Shown: positions 1 to 5,748, counted from the first letter of the stretch. The stretch: DNA of 13,404 nt from Candidatus Thorarchaeota archaeon (GCA_029856425.1 JAHQWZ010000025.1:1-13404); one strand, 5' to 3'. Program-made: numbers and translations. Notes: a model not told the origin generated them from the letters alone.

Positions 1-78
1 TGATATTTTTCTTCGATGGCTAAGTAGGAAGTATGTGATATACTCACTGGTTATTCCGACTCTCAAGCTGAAATAACT

Positions 79-119
79 GGAGGTGCGTTGAGCGAAGATA
101 CGCCCAACGCCAAGCCTCC
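79..119 (-). terminator. Hairpin at the 3' end of the TspO-like gene
   Basis: On the minus strand a long stem-loop begins at the stop codon of the membrane-protein gene. The inner stem is GCGTTGGGCG paired with CGCTCAACGC (one G-U pair) around a 6-base loop, and the outer stem is GGAGG paired with CCTCC. The sequence after it is only moderately T-rich (GTTATTTC), so it may act as an RNA-processing or stability element rather than a true terminator. The stem is seen directly; its function is inferred. Confidence 0.45.
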
Positions 120-931
120 TAGCTCATCATGTAGTACTTTGAAAAACCCTCTTTCTTCAAAAATGGGAGTATGAGAATCAGAAGAAGAATGACCACTGCC
201 ACTCCCGTCGCTGTGTAGAAAATCAAGGGCGATGCAGCTTGTTTTGCCGCAATCCCTAAAGTGGCCCAAATGACTACGAATCCAAAGGCGAAATCCCTCC
301 TCCTGACCAACATCAGGAAGGTAATGAGAAATGCAACAACTATCACCGCCGCAGTCCATGCCTCCTGAACTGGGAGTGGTATCCCCGGATTTCTGCCAAG
401 ATGATTGAGAATTGATGCGGTATTTGCAATTGTGGCCACTGATAGCCACCCTAGATAGACACTCAAAGGCAGATGTACCGCGAGCTTGATACTCCTCGAA
501 GCCTCTCTGATTCCAACTCCGAGTCTGAGATAAATGTAGAGCAGGGTAAGGAAGAGTCCAAAAATCGGAACCGTTGTGAGAATGATCAGGTCATTCGGGG
601 CTGGATATGAATAGTGAAAGACGGTAAGCCACGCGATATTGATGATAGCGCTTAGTAGGTATAGGAATCCAATATCCTGAAGGTATTGAGCGTCGCGCTG
701 ACTCGTCCTAAGCTGATAGAACATGAACACAAACAATAGTGTGTATATTACTCCCCAGATTGAGAACACGTAATTTGCAGGTGTAAAGAGGTTTGGGTAT
801 GCATTCGAAACCTCGCCTGTGGTGATTCCATTAAGGGGTAGGATATTCACCAATGCATTGAACACCGTACTGCCCACAATTGCCACCACGTTAGCAATCT
901 GTAGGACAATAGGATTAATCTTAGAAGACAT
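119..931 (-). CDS. TspO/MBR-related (tryptophan-rich sensory protein-like) integral membrane protein
   Basis: A 270-residue, very hydrophobic protein with about seven or eight predicted membrane segments (roughly 8-33, 53-75, 87-107, 114-134, 150-170, 188-208, 214-231 and 236-257). Family-like signatures are NLFTPANYVFSIWG (47-60), NIAWLTVFHY (98-107), LPLSVYLGWLSVATIAN (154-170) and VRRRDFAFGFVVIWA (209-223). They match the longer TspO/MBR-related proteins found in many prokaryotes and some eukaryotes; classical TspO has five helices and binds porphyrins and other hydrophobic ligands. The ligand and role here cannot be read from the sequence. The ATG has no Shine-Dalgarno sequence but has a TATA-like box about 27 bases upstream, so the mRNA is probably leaderless. 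The gene stands alone, followed by a strong hairpin. The family call is from memory of the motifs; an unrelated permease is unlikely. Confidence 0.8.
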   Translation of the reverse strand: MSSKINPIVLQIANVVAIVGSTVFNALVNILPLNGITTGEVSNAYPNLFTPANYVFSIWGVIYTLLFVFMFYQLRTSQRDAQYLQDIGFLYLLSAIINIAWLTVFHYSYPAPNDLIILTTVPIFGLFLTLLYIYLRLGVGIREASRSIKLAVHLPLSVYLGWLSVATIANTASILNHLGRNPGIPLPVQEAWTAAVIVVAFLITFLMLVRRRDFAFGFVVIWATLGIAAKQAASPLIFYTATGVAVVILLLILILPFLKKEGFSKYYMMS

Positions 932-952
932 ATTTATTCTAAAATTAACAAT

Positions 953-963
953 AATTAATAAAT
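953..963 (-). promoter_or_regulatory. TATA-like promoter of the TspO-like gene
   Basis: The minus strand reads ATTTATTAATT in a very AT-rich stretch, centred about 27 bases before the ATG at 931. No Shine-Dalgarno sequence lies between them. This spacing is what a leaderless archaeal transcript would show. Inferred from position and composition only. Confidence 0.5.
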
Positions 964-997
964 CTATTGGAACTTCTGTTAAGGCTGGTTAGGCGAA

Positions 998-1081
998 ATG
1001 AATGAGAGAACGAAGAAGGTGGCCCGAGAGCCACTAGTTGCCCTCGAGCCTAGTGGGTGTGTGAAACCAGGGTCGTTATGA
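998..1081 (+). other. 27-codon ORF resembling the C-terminal tail of an archaeal TnpB; possible element remnant
   Basis: A short plus-strand frame runs from an ATG at 998 to a TGA at 1081 and ends in VKPGSL. The composition (ARE-PLVAL-EPSG-CVKPGS) recalls the low-complexity tails after the zinc and RuvC-III part of archaeal IS200/IS605 TnpB proteins, which often end in V-E/K-x-G-S. An in-frame TAA lies just upstream, so no TnpB body remains. It sits opposite the 3' side of the minus-strand gene at 1084-1341 and coincides with nested inverted repeats. This could be a decayed right end of such an element, or chance. Low confidence. Confidence 0.22.
1018..1056. repeat. Nested inverted repeats in the gap between the two membrane-protein genes
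   Basis: Two perfect stems share bases and so exclude each other. GTGGC (1019-1023) pairs with GCCAC (1030-1034) around CCGAGA, while CCACTAG (1031-1037) pairs with CTAGTGG (1050-1056) around a 12-base loop holding the palindrome CTCGAG. The rest of the gap 932-1083 shows only the AT-rich promoter and the short ORF. The structure could be an RNA element, a transcript end for the gene at 1084-1341, or a mobile-element end. Confidence 0.45.
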
Positions 1082-1083
1082 GG

Positions 1084-1341
1084 TCAGAGTAAAAATAACG
1101 GAGGATACATCACAAAGTATTGCACCACTATGGACAGGAGTATCCCACTAGCAACCAATCCCTTTCCCCGTTTGGGATTAGCTTCAGTGAACCAGAGAAT
1201 CGCTCCAATTAGGACAACAATTACTCCTGAAACTCTCCCTATAAAGATTAAAAAGTCCCAGATCTCCGCGAAGTACGTCGCTATCATGCTTACAAAGTCA
1301 GATAGTGGACTGAGGAGATTGAATAGACGCAAACCTCTCAC
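1084..1341 (-). CDS. Small two-helix membrane protein, function unknown
   Basis: An 85-residue protein with a short amphipathic N-terminus and two long hydrophobic helices (about 30-51 and 62-85) joined by a basic loop, TEANPKRGKG (52-61). That layout resembles the TrbC/VirB2 pilin-like proteins and other two-helix archaeal membrane proteins, but no diagnostic residue settles it and no secretion or conjugation genes lie nearby. I chose the GTG at 1341 because a TATA-like box sits about 26 bases upstream, which fits a leaderless transcript. An internal ATG at codon 19 is the alternative and would leave both helices intact. The gene lies between the TspO-like gene and the deacetylase-family gene, on the same strand, with its own spacing and promoter. 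The reading frame is probably real; the function is unknown. Confidence 0.6.
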   Translation of the reverse strand: MRGLRLFNLLSPLSDFVSMIATYFAEIWDFLIFIGRVSGVIVVLIGAILWFTEANPKRGKGLVASGILLSIVVQYFVMYPPLFLL

Positions 1342-1361
1342 CGACAGTGAGTTGTGATTTC

Positions 1362-1372
1362 GGGATTTAAGG
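1362..1372 (-). promoter_or_regulatory. TATA-like promoter of the small membrane protein gene
   Basis: The minus strand reads CCTTAAATCCC, centred about 26 bases upstream of the GTG at 1341, with no Shine-Dalgarno sequence in between. It supports both an independent transcript and the choice of the GTG as a leaderless start. Confidence 0.4.
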
Positions 1373-1397
1373 TCATAATGAAATTTCGGGTAGTGTT

Positions 1398-2204
1398 CTA
1401 TTTGCTCCCGATTCTTAATCCCTCACAGAATGCAAGAACATTCTTTCCCAAGTCTCCAAAGTTGTAGCCCCCCTCCAAGAGGCCGAACCTTCTTCCCTCG
1501 CACTTCTCCATAGCATACTCGTGCATCATTGCACCTATTAGTCTGAATGCATCTGTGGAGAGATTGCTTCCCCAATCGTCGATGTACTGATCGAATCCGG
1601 CAGAGGCCACTATTATATCCACATCTGGGCTGGATTCCAAGACCTTTCTCACATCCGCAAGATAGGCGTCATCTCCATGCCCGCGAGGGTTATGGATGAC
1701 AAAACTCTCATCATCACCCAAGATGTTGATATTTCCATCTCCAGTATGAAGGTCAAAGTCGAGGATGAATGCTGTGTCAATCTTCCCAAGTGCCTTCAGA
1801 TGCAAAAGGGATACTGCGATGTTGTTGTGATAGCAGTAGCCCCAGTAGCTATCCCAAGATGCGTGATGCCCTGGGGGACGTATCAATCCGAAGGCAGGCT
1901 CTCCTTCCGCTGCTATCTCTCCAGTCAATATGGCTCCGCCTGCAGCAAGTGCTGCCATCTCATAGAGCAGGTTTTGGTGTGTGTAATCACTATCACGCTT
2001 GACTTCATCGAGATGTCCTGGACCATGAGCTCGTAGAATTTGCTCATCTGTTGCAGGAGCGGGTTCAATAAACTCGTATTCCGGATGCTTGCTCAGAATC
2101 TCTATAGCAGAGTCTAGTCTACCTGGTGCACCAGCAGGAGTCCCATCATAGGAAACGCGCATTAGATGATGATATACAATCTTCACACTACTCAGTCGTG
2201 ACAT
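1398..2204 (-). CDS. Histone deacetylase/AcuC/AphA superfamily zinc hydrolase
   Basis: A 268-residue protein that removes acetyl groups from acetyl-lysine or acetylated polyamines in this superfamily; the substrate here is unknown. The active site is complete. The tandem histidines lie in RPPGHHA (109-115), the zinc ligands D151 and H153 in DFDLHTGDG (149-157), the third ligand D205 in SAGFDQY (201-207), and the catalytic tyrosine Y247 in LEGGYN (243-248). WGYCYHNNIA (121-130) matches the usual G-x-C-x-x-N-N-A block. Its length is shorter than most class II enzymes but normal for compact archaeal members. The ATG at 2204 has no Shine-Dalgarno sequence and a TATA-like site about 24 bases upstream. 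The gene lies just after the ribosomal cluster terminator and is transcribed separately. The superfamily is certain; protein versus polyamine deacetylase is open. Confidence 0.9.
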   Translation of the reverse strand: MSRLSSVKIVYHHLMRVSYDGTPAGAPGRLDSAIEILSKHPEYEFIEPAPATDEQILRAHGPGHLDEVKRDSDYTHQNLLYEMAALAAGGAILTGEIAAEGEPAFGLIRPPGHHASWDSYWGYCYHNNIAVSLLHLKALGKIDTAFILDFDLHTGDGNINILGDDESFVIHNPRGHGDDAYLADVRKVLESSPDVDIIVASAGFDQYIDDWGSNLSTDAFRLIGAMMHEYAMEKCEGRRFGLLEGGYNFGDLGKNVLAFCEGLRIGSK

Positions 2205-2222
2205 GGTTGCATATGTTTCTGT

Positions 2223-2232
2223 GGGTTAAATC
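2223..2232 (-). promoter_or_regulatory. TATA-like promoter of the deacetylase-family gene
   Basis: The minus strand carries GATTTAACC about 24 bases before the ATG at 2204, with no Shine-Dalgarno sequence between. It directly follows the T-run that ends the upstream cluster, so termination and initiation sites are nearly adjacent. Position-based inference. Confidence 0.35.
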
Positions 2233-2236
2233 ATAC

Positions 2237-2276
2237 AAAAAATACAGGTGAGCGGACAGGCTCGCGACCTGCCCGC
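2237..2276 (-). terminator. Intrinsic-type terminator of the ribosomal cluster
   Basis: On the minus strand, after the rpl12 stop, GCGGGCAGG pairs with CCTGTCCGC (nine pairs, one G-U) around a 7-base loop, and six T residues follow about nine bases later (2242-2237). A smaller hairpin, CCCTC paired with GAGGG (2276-2291), precedes it. Archaeal termination mainly needs the T-run; a strong GC stem before it is more bacterial in look. It marks the end of the long cluster. Confidence 0.65.
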
Positions 2277-2316
2277 CCTCTCACTAGAGGGACTGATCAG
2301 AAGACCGGATTCCACT

Positions 2317-2619
2317 CTAACCAAAGAGGCTTCCGAGGCCTGCAACTTCCTCTTCCTCTTCAGCTTCTTCTTCCTTCTTCTCCTCTGCAGGGGCTGCCTT
2401 AGCGGTGCCACCAGCTGCAGGAGCAGCGGCGACAGCCATAGGCATAGCTGCACTCTTCAGAGCCTCATCTATGTCAACATCCTTCAAGGCTGCAAGAAGT
2501 GCCTTGATTCTGCCTTTGTCAGCTTCCACACCTGCTGCGGTGAGTACAGCCTCCATGTTCTTGGCATTGACTTTCTGGCCTGCTTTGTGGAGCAGAAGTG
2601 CTGAATATACGTACTCCAT
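2317..2619 (-). CDS. rpl12: Large subunit ribosomal protein P1 (archaeal L12)
   Basis: A 100-residue acidic stalk protein that binds as dimers to P0 and recruits translation GTPases to the ribosome. The N-terminus MEYVYSALLLHKAGQKV and helical region 1-60 are the dimerisation and P0-binding part. An alanine-rich hinge (about 58-77) leads to a Glu/Lys-rich segment and the conserved tail AGLGSLFG, the factor-binding end, nearly identical to the tail of the neighbouring P0. The ATG is supported by GAGGT eight bases upstream. It is the last gene of the cluster, 20 bases after rpl10 and just before the hairpin terminator. The length is normal for the family. Confidence 0.97.
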   Translation of the reverse strand: MEYVYSALLLHKAGQKVNAKNMEAVLTAAGVEADKGRIKALLAALKDVDIDEALKSAAMPMAVAAAPAAGGTAKAAPAEEKKEEEAEEEEEVAGLGSLFG

Positions 2620-2639
2620 TTCTATCTACCTCGCTATTA

Positions 2640-3659
2640 TTATCCAAACAGGCCGCCGAGGCCTGCAACTTCTTCTTCATCCTCCTCTTCCTCAACCTCT
2701 TCTGATTGATCTGGTTCTACTTTTGGAGCAGCTGCAACTGGGGCTGCAGCAGCCTGGACTTGACTGAGGGCTTCGGAGGATATTGCGTCTGGGTCCTTCT
2801 CAGAGATTATTGCTGCGAGAGCAAGCGCCTCCGAGTTTGCCTTGGCTAGGAACTCGCCAATCATGTCTGGCTCGAAGAATCCGATCTTCATAGTCAGGCT
2901 CTTGGCCTCCATATTTGCCTTGGCAAGTATCATTGGTATGGTCTCCACTGTGGGATACCCAATGTTGATTGAGAGGTTGACTGCAAACTGATGTCCCGCA
3001 ATGACCTGAGCAAATAGACTACCTAGGTCAATCTCAAGACTGGAACCAGTCAATACAGCACCATCGGTATATGCTGCGATAAGCTTGAGCTGAAGCTCCA
3101 TGGGTTCGATACCAAGTCTTGTCAACATCAGTGCCATGGCGTTTGATATTACATCTCCAGCCTTGACCGCAACGGTATCGTCAGTGACATGGATGACCCC
3201 TCCCTTTACACGAGATGGGATTCTCAGTGCAGCGAGCTCGCTAATGAATGGGCCTGGCGCAACGCCAGTGTTCATCGCAGGCACCACGATGTCCTTTTGT
3301 GCAATCTGACCACCCTTTGCAGGGGCTGCGGCCTTGTTTTCGCTCAGGAACTTTGTCAGAACGAAGGGGTCCTCGTTACTGAACATGAATGCCACTGGGC
3401 CTGAAACATGTTCAACTAGGTCTTTGATTCTCTTTTTCTTCGCTACTTCAAGAGCTCTGATCATCAATGTGTTTCGTGCCATGATCATGGTTGCAGAGCC
3501 CCTCAAGCTCTCTCTGATTCCTGTAAGCTGCTTTGCTCCTACACCCTCCACGTTCACAAGACCTATCATCTCGCTATCGTCAATTCGGGCTGCCAGCTCT
3601 GCCACTTTGTCAATTTTCCATTGTGGAATCGTCTTCTCATATACTGACGTTTCTATCAC
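2640..3659 (-). CDS. rpl10: Large subunit ribosomal protein P0 (archaeal L10)
   Basis: A 339-residue protein that anchors the flexible stalk to 23S rRNA next to L11 and carries the P1 dimers on its C-terminal helices. The N-terminal rRNA-binding domain (about 1-110) includes MIMARNTLMIRALE. The archaeal/eukaryotic insertion domain follows (about 110-190), then alanine-rich helices for P1 binding (about 245-310) and an acidic tail ending in AGLGGLFG. The start is a GTG whose first bases overlap the rpl1 stop by four bases, inside AGAGGTGATAG, so the Shine-Dalgarno-like sequence and the start codon coincide and translation is probably coupled to rpl1. The length is typical. Confidence 0.97.
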   Translation of the reverse strand: MIETSVYEKTIPQWKIDKVAELAARIDDSEMIGLVNVEGVGAKQLTGIRESLRGSATMIMARNTLMIRALEVAKKKRIKDLVEHVSGPVAFMFSNEDPFVLTKFLSENKAAAPAKGGQIAQKDIVVPAMNTGVAPGPFISELAALRIPSRVKGGVIHVTDDTVAVKAGDVISNAMALMLTRLGIEPMELQLKLIAAYTDGAVLTGSSLEIDLGSLFAQVIAGHQFAVNLSINIGYPTVETIPMILAKANMEAKSLTMKIGFFEPDMIGEFLAKANSEALALAAIISEKDPDAISSEALSQVQAAAAPVAAAPKVEPDQSEEVEEEEDEEEVAGLGGLFG

Positions 3660-4318
3660 CTCTCGATTGGCACATCGACCGTTGGCCCCATCGTACTCTT
3701 GACGAGAACCTTGCCGACACGGTCTAGGAATCCCTTACTCTCCACGAAGCTCAGAACTGCTGCTATGTTGTCAGCAATCTCCTTGTCAGCCATATTCACA
3801 TGACCAACTTTGACATGGAACGTCGGGGTGTTCCTCATCCTTACTCGAACAGTCCTTTGATACTGGTCTACCACAGGAGCAAGATCTGCTTGCGGTGGAA
3901 AGGGCCTTGGCATCTTTCCTCTGGGTCCCAAGGCTTGTCCAAGGTAGCGACCCACGAGGGGCATCGCATCCACGGCTGCGATGAAGAAGTCGAAGTCATT
4001 TGCTAAGGCTTTGCGTTCCTTCTTCTCGTCACCAAGCTTTGGAATCTCATCTTTCGACACCACTCTCTGGATTCCAGCTGCAAGGGCATTTTCAGCAAAT
4101 TCGCCATCTCCGAACGCGCACACCTTTGCGGGAGGAAACATTGCATTGGGAAGGACAACCTCTTGATTGAAGCGATTTTCAGGCTTAGTCACATCAAGTT
4201 CTTTCTTCCTGAAGTTGACGGCAACATCAAAGCTTTGCTTGAACTTCCTCTTTTTCTCAGTTCCTAGTTTCCTTGCTTCAGCAACGGCAGCCTCTATGGG
4301 TTCAATCCTGAATGACAT
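3656..4318 (-). CDS. rpl1: Large subunit ribosomal protein L1
   Basis: A 220-residue protein forming the mobile L1 stalk at the ribosomal E site, which helps release deacylated tRNA. The two-domain fold is recognisable from the N-terminal AVNFRKKELDVTKPENRF region, the middle segment LGQALGPRGKMPRPFPP (about 126-142) and the C-terminal STMGPTVDVPIER. In several archaea L1 also represses its own operon by binding the mRNA; whether it does so here is not known, but a structured leader lies before rpl11. The ATG lies three bases after the rpl11 stop, with GGGAGGG just upstream. The stop overlaps the rpl10 GTG by four bases. Normal length. Confidence 0.97.
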   Translation of the reverse strand: MSFRIEPIEAAVAEARKLGTEKKRKFKQSFDVAVNFRKKELDVTKPENRFNQEVVLPNAMFPPAKVCAFGDGEFAENALAAGIQRVVSKDEIPKLGDEKKERKALANDFDFFIAAVDAMPLVGRYLGQALGPRGKMPRPFPPQADLAPVVDQYQRTVRVRMRNTPTFHVKVGHVNMADKEIADNIAAVLSFVESKGFLDRVGKVLVKSTMGPTVDVPIER

Positions 4319-4321
4319 TGA

Positions 4322-4828
4322 TCAGCCCTCCCTGAGCGGCTCGTCCAACTGGCTGTCCCAGACACCCTCTTTTACGTCCTGCTGAAACTCTTTCGCTGGT
4401 TTCCCTTCGACTGTCACACCCAATGAAACACAAGTTCCTGATACAATCAGAGCAGCACTCTTCATATTGAGTGCGGATATGTCGTTCGCCTTACCTCTAG
4501 CAATTGACTTGATCTGGTCAATGGTCAGATTTCCGATGATATTGGTGTTCGGCTCTCCTGAACCCTTTGCTTGACCGATTTCCTTTAGAATCAATGCGCT
4601 AGTCGGTGGAGTTCCCACATCAACAGTGAAGCTCTTGTCATTAGGATTGACTGTGATCTTCACCGGTACCTTAAGTCCAGTATATGCCTGTGTTACTTCA
4701 TTAATCTTCGTAACAACTTGGAATATATTGACTCCAGTCGGTCCCAGCGCTGGTCCAATCGGTGGGCCTCCGGAAGCTTTGCCACCCTCTACCATCGCAT
4801 CAACTATAATTGGCTTAGTTTCGCTCAA
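4322..4828 (-). CDS. rpl11: Large subunit ribosomal protein L11
   Basis: A 168-residue protein of the GTPase-associated centre. The N-terminal domain holds the proline-rich GGPPIGPALGP motif (20-30) and the C-terminal domain, which binds 23S rRNA, contains SGTCVSLGVTVEG (130-142). The start is a TTG at 4828, chosen because AGGAG lies about ten bases upstream and because the family's N-terminus begins just before the VDAMVEGGKA segment; no in-frame ATG fits before the conserved region. The gene begins four bases after the stop of a 36-codon small ORF whose last codons contain its Shine-Dalgarno sequence, so the two are probably coupled. A promoter-like box lies about 190 bases upstream. Length is normal. 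Confidence 0.96.
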   Translation of the reverse strand: MSETKPIIVDAMVEGGKASGGPPIGPALGPTGVNIFQVVTKINEVTQAYTGLKVPVKITVNPNDKSFTVDVGTPPTSALILKEIGQAKGSGEPNTNIIGNLTIDQIKSIARGKANDISALNMKSAALIVSGTCVSLGVTVEGKPAKEFQQDVKEGVWDSQLDEPLREG

Positions 4829-4832
4829 TTTC

Positions 4833-4943
4833 TTACAACTCCTGATGCAGTAACCTCGATGGGTCCTTGGACACTTCGATTATGGTCGACCTAATGGCAC
4901 AAGTAGTACTCTGTCCAATTCGGTCTACTGCATTCATTGTCAT
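4833..4943 (-). CDS. 36-residue small ORF directly before rpl11, unrecognised
   Basis: A short frame starting with ATG at 4943 and ending with TAA four bases before the rpl11 TTG. It is preceded by GGGGTGA five bases upstream of the ATG, one of the best Shine-Dalgarno matches in the window. The product begins MTMNAVDRIG and contains a central CAIRSTIIEVSKDP; it is short, polar and has no membrane segment, and I do not recognise it. The rpl11 Shine-Dalgarno AGGAG lies inside its last codons, so ribosomes ending here could reinitiate at rpl11. It could be a regulatory leader peptide, a conserved small protein, or chance. An in-frame GTG three codons earlier is an alternative start. The ORF and signals are seen; translation is inferred. 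Confidence 0.45.
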   Translation of the reverse strand: MTMNAVDRIGQSTTCAIRSTIIEVSKDPSRLLHQEL

Positions 4944-4955
4944 TTTCTTCACCCC

Positions 4956-4981
4956 AGACACGACGTCTTGCGTCAATGTCC
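4956..4981 (-). promoter_or_regulatory. Stem-loop in the rpl11 operon leader
   Basis: In the minus-strand RNA, GGACA pairs with TGTCT (one G-U), separated by an asymmetric internal loop from GACG paired with CGTC around CAAGA. Two short helices joined by an asymmetric loop recall L1-binding sites in archaeal rpl1 operon mRNAs, but I could not match the conserved loop bases. It lies between the likely promoter and the small ORF. Confidence 0.3.
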
Positions 4982-5014
4982 AATTAAGGAGATGATTCGA
5001 CCGCGGATTCAGAA

Positions 5015-5025
5015 GGTTTTAAGCG
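5015..5025 (-). promoter_or_regulatory. TATA-like promoter before the rpl11 operon
   Basis: The minus strand reads CGCTTAAAACC in the 223-base gap after spt5, the largest gap within the cluster. A start site about 25 bases on, near 4995, would give a leader of about 50 bases before the small ORF and about 165 before rpl11. This would give the stalk genes their own transcript. Inferred from sequence likeness and position. Confidence 0.4.
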
Positions 5026-5051
5026 TTTTGGAGTGACTGAACGATTCTGGG

Positions 5052-5723
5052 CTAGTCGTGTGCCCAGAATGAGTCATCATCTAGCCCACCCTCTTCGGCC
5101 ATACCCCTAGTTTCAGCGCTAACCTCAACCTCTTCCTCACGCTTTGCTTTCTCAACTATTTTGGCAAAGTCTGCATGGACTCGTATTGGGATTGTATGAG
5201 GACTGTCAAGAAGTTCCAGAATGAGTTCCTCCTTCGCTGCATCAACTCGTGCAACCTTGGCTCGTTCTCCCTTGAATGGTCCAGATATAATCTCTACAAC
5301 GTCTCCGGTCGAAATGCCCTCTGCAGCTGGCTTGGGCACTAAGAACTTGTCAATCTCTTCGAAGCTGACCTTGCCCCCTACACGACCTCGCACATGGGGT
5401 ACACCAGAGATCGCAATCTCAACATCCCTGAATTCAAGGGTTTCAAGGAAGACATAACCTCGAAGGGTTTCAGGTACAAGTATTGCTTTTACGCGTCCAA
5501 GAAGCGGGTTAGTTGATATTAGCTTGGGTTCCCCTGCTTTCTTCTTTTTCTTACAGCTGCCCATGTGTTCTAGGGTGGCTTTTTTAGAGGCAAACTCCTC
5601 AGAACAGAAGGGACACTCCCAGACATCTGTTTCACCGATGACTGCTGTGGTGATGAGGTCTGTGACCCCCTTCTCCTGACCTATTGTGGTTCGGACTGCG
5701 TAAATACTACTTTTTGTTTCCAA
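5052..5723 (-). CDS. spt5: Transcription elongation factor Spt5 (NusG family) with an inserted zinc finger
   Basis: Spt5 clamps RNA polymerase for processive elongation and can link it to the ribosome. The NGN domain is recognisable in two halves: SIYAVRTTIGQEKGVTDL (6-23) and, further on, ILVPETLRGYVFLE (81-94) with SGVPHVRGRVGG (106-117). Between them sit about 48 extra residues with C37-x2-C40-x12-H53-x3-C57, a C2HC zinc-finger pattern, followed by five lysines. The KOW domain (about 136-190) holds GDVVEIISGPFKGERAKV. An acidic tail (about 195-223) ends in DDDSFWAHD. Typical archaeal Spt5 is near 150 residues; this one has 223. The start is a TTG preceded by a run of six G, inside a small perfect hairpin. 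secE lies 25 bases upstream, the usual partner. Family certain; zinc binding is inferred. Confidence 0.93.
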   Translation of the reverse strand: METKSSIYAVRTTIGQEKGVTDLITTAVIGETDVWECPFCSEEFASKKATLEHMGSCKKKKKAGEPKLISTNPLLGRVKAILVPETLRGYVFLETLEFRDVEIAISGVPHVRGRVGGKVSFEEIDKFLVPKPAAEGISTGDVVEIISGPFKGERAKVARVDAAKEELILELLDSPHTIPIRVHADFAKIVEKAKREEEVEVSAETRGMAEEGGLDDDSFWAHD

Positions 5724-5731
5724 ATGGAAAC
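5716..5731 (-). promoter_or_regulatory. Hairpin over the spt5 start codon
   Basis: The minus strand reads GTTTCC-ATTT-GGAAAC, a perfect 6-base-pair stem with a 4-base loop. The TTG start codon (5723-5721) spans the loop and stem, and the six-G ribosome-binding run (5737-5732) abuts the stem. It may limit initiation unless ribosomes arriving from secE open it. Structure seen; control inferred. Confidence 0.4.
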
Positions 5732-5748
5732 CCCCCGAGTTTCTTGTT

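Noticed and set aside
1..118. Possible gene fragment at the left edge
   Set aside because: No frame on either strand shows recognisable protein features in this short stretch; only the hairpin after the TspO-like gene is supported.
1689..1758. Thr in place of the second His in the DLHTGDG zinc motif
   Set aside because: At first it looked like a damaged active site, but that second position is not a zinc ligand and varies among compact archaeal family members; all ligands and the catalytic Tyr remain.
1677..2036. Plus-strand ORF opposite the deacetylase-family gene
   Set aside because: Overlaps the catalytic motifs of the minus-strand gene entirely and shows no domain or ribosome-binding site.
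2248..2604. Plus-strand ORF opposite rpl12
   Set aside because: Antisense shadow of a certain ribosomal protein; Ser/Leu-rich composition mirrors the acidic alanine-rich tail of P1, and its start overlaps the terminator hairpin.
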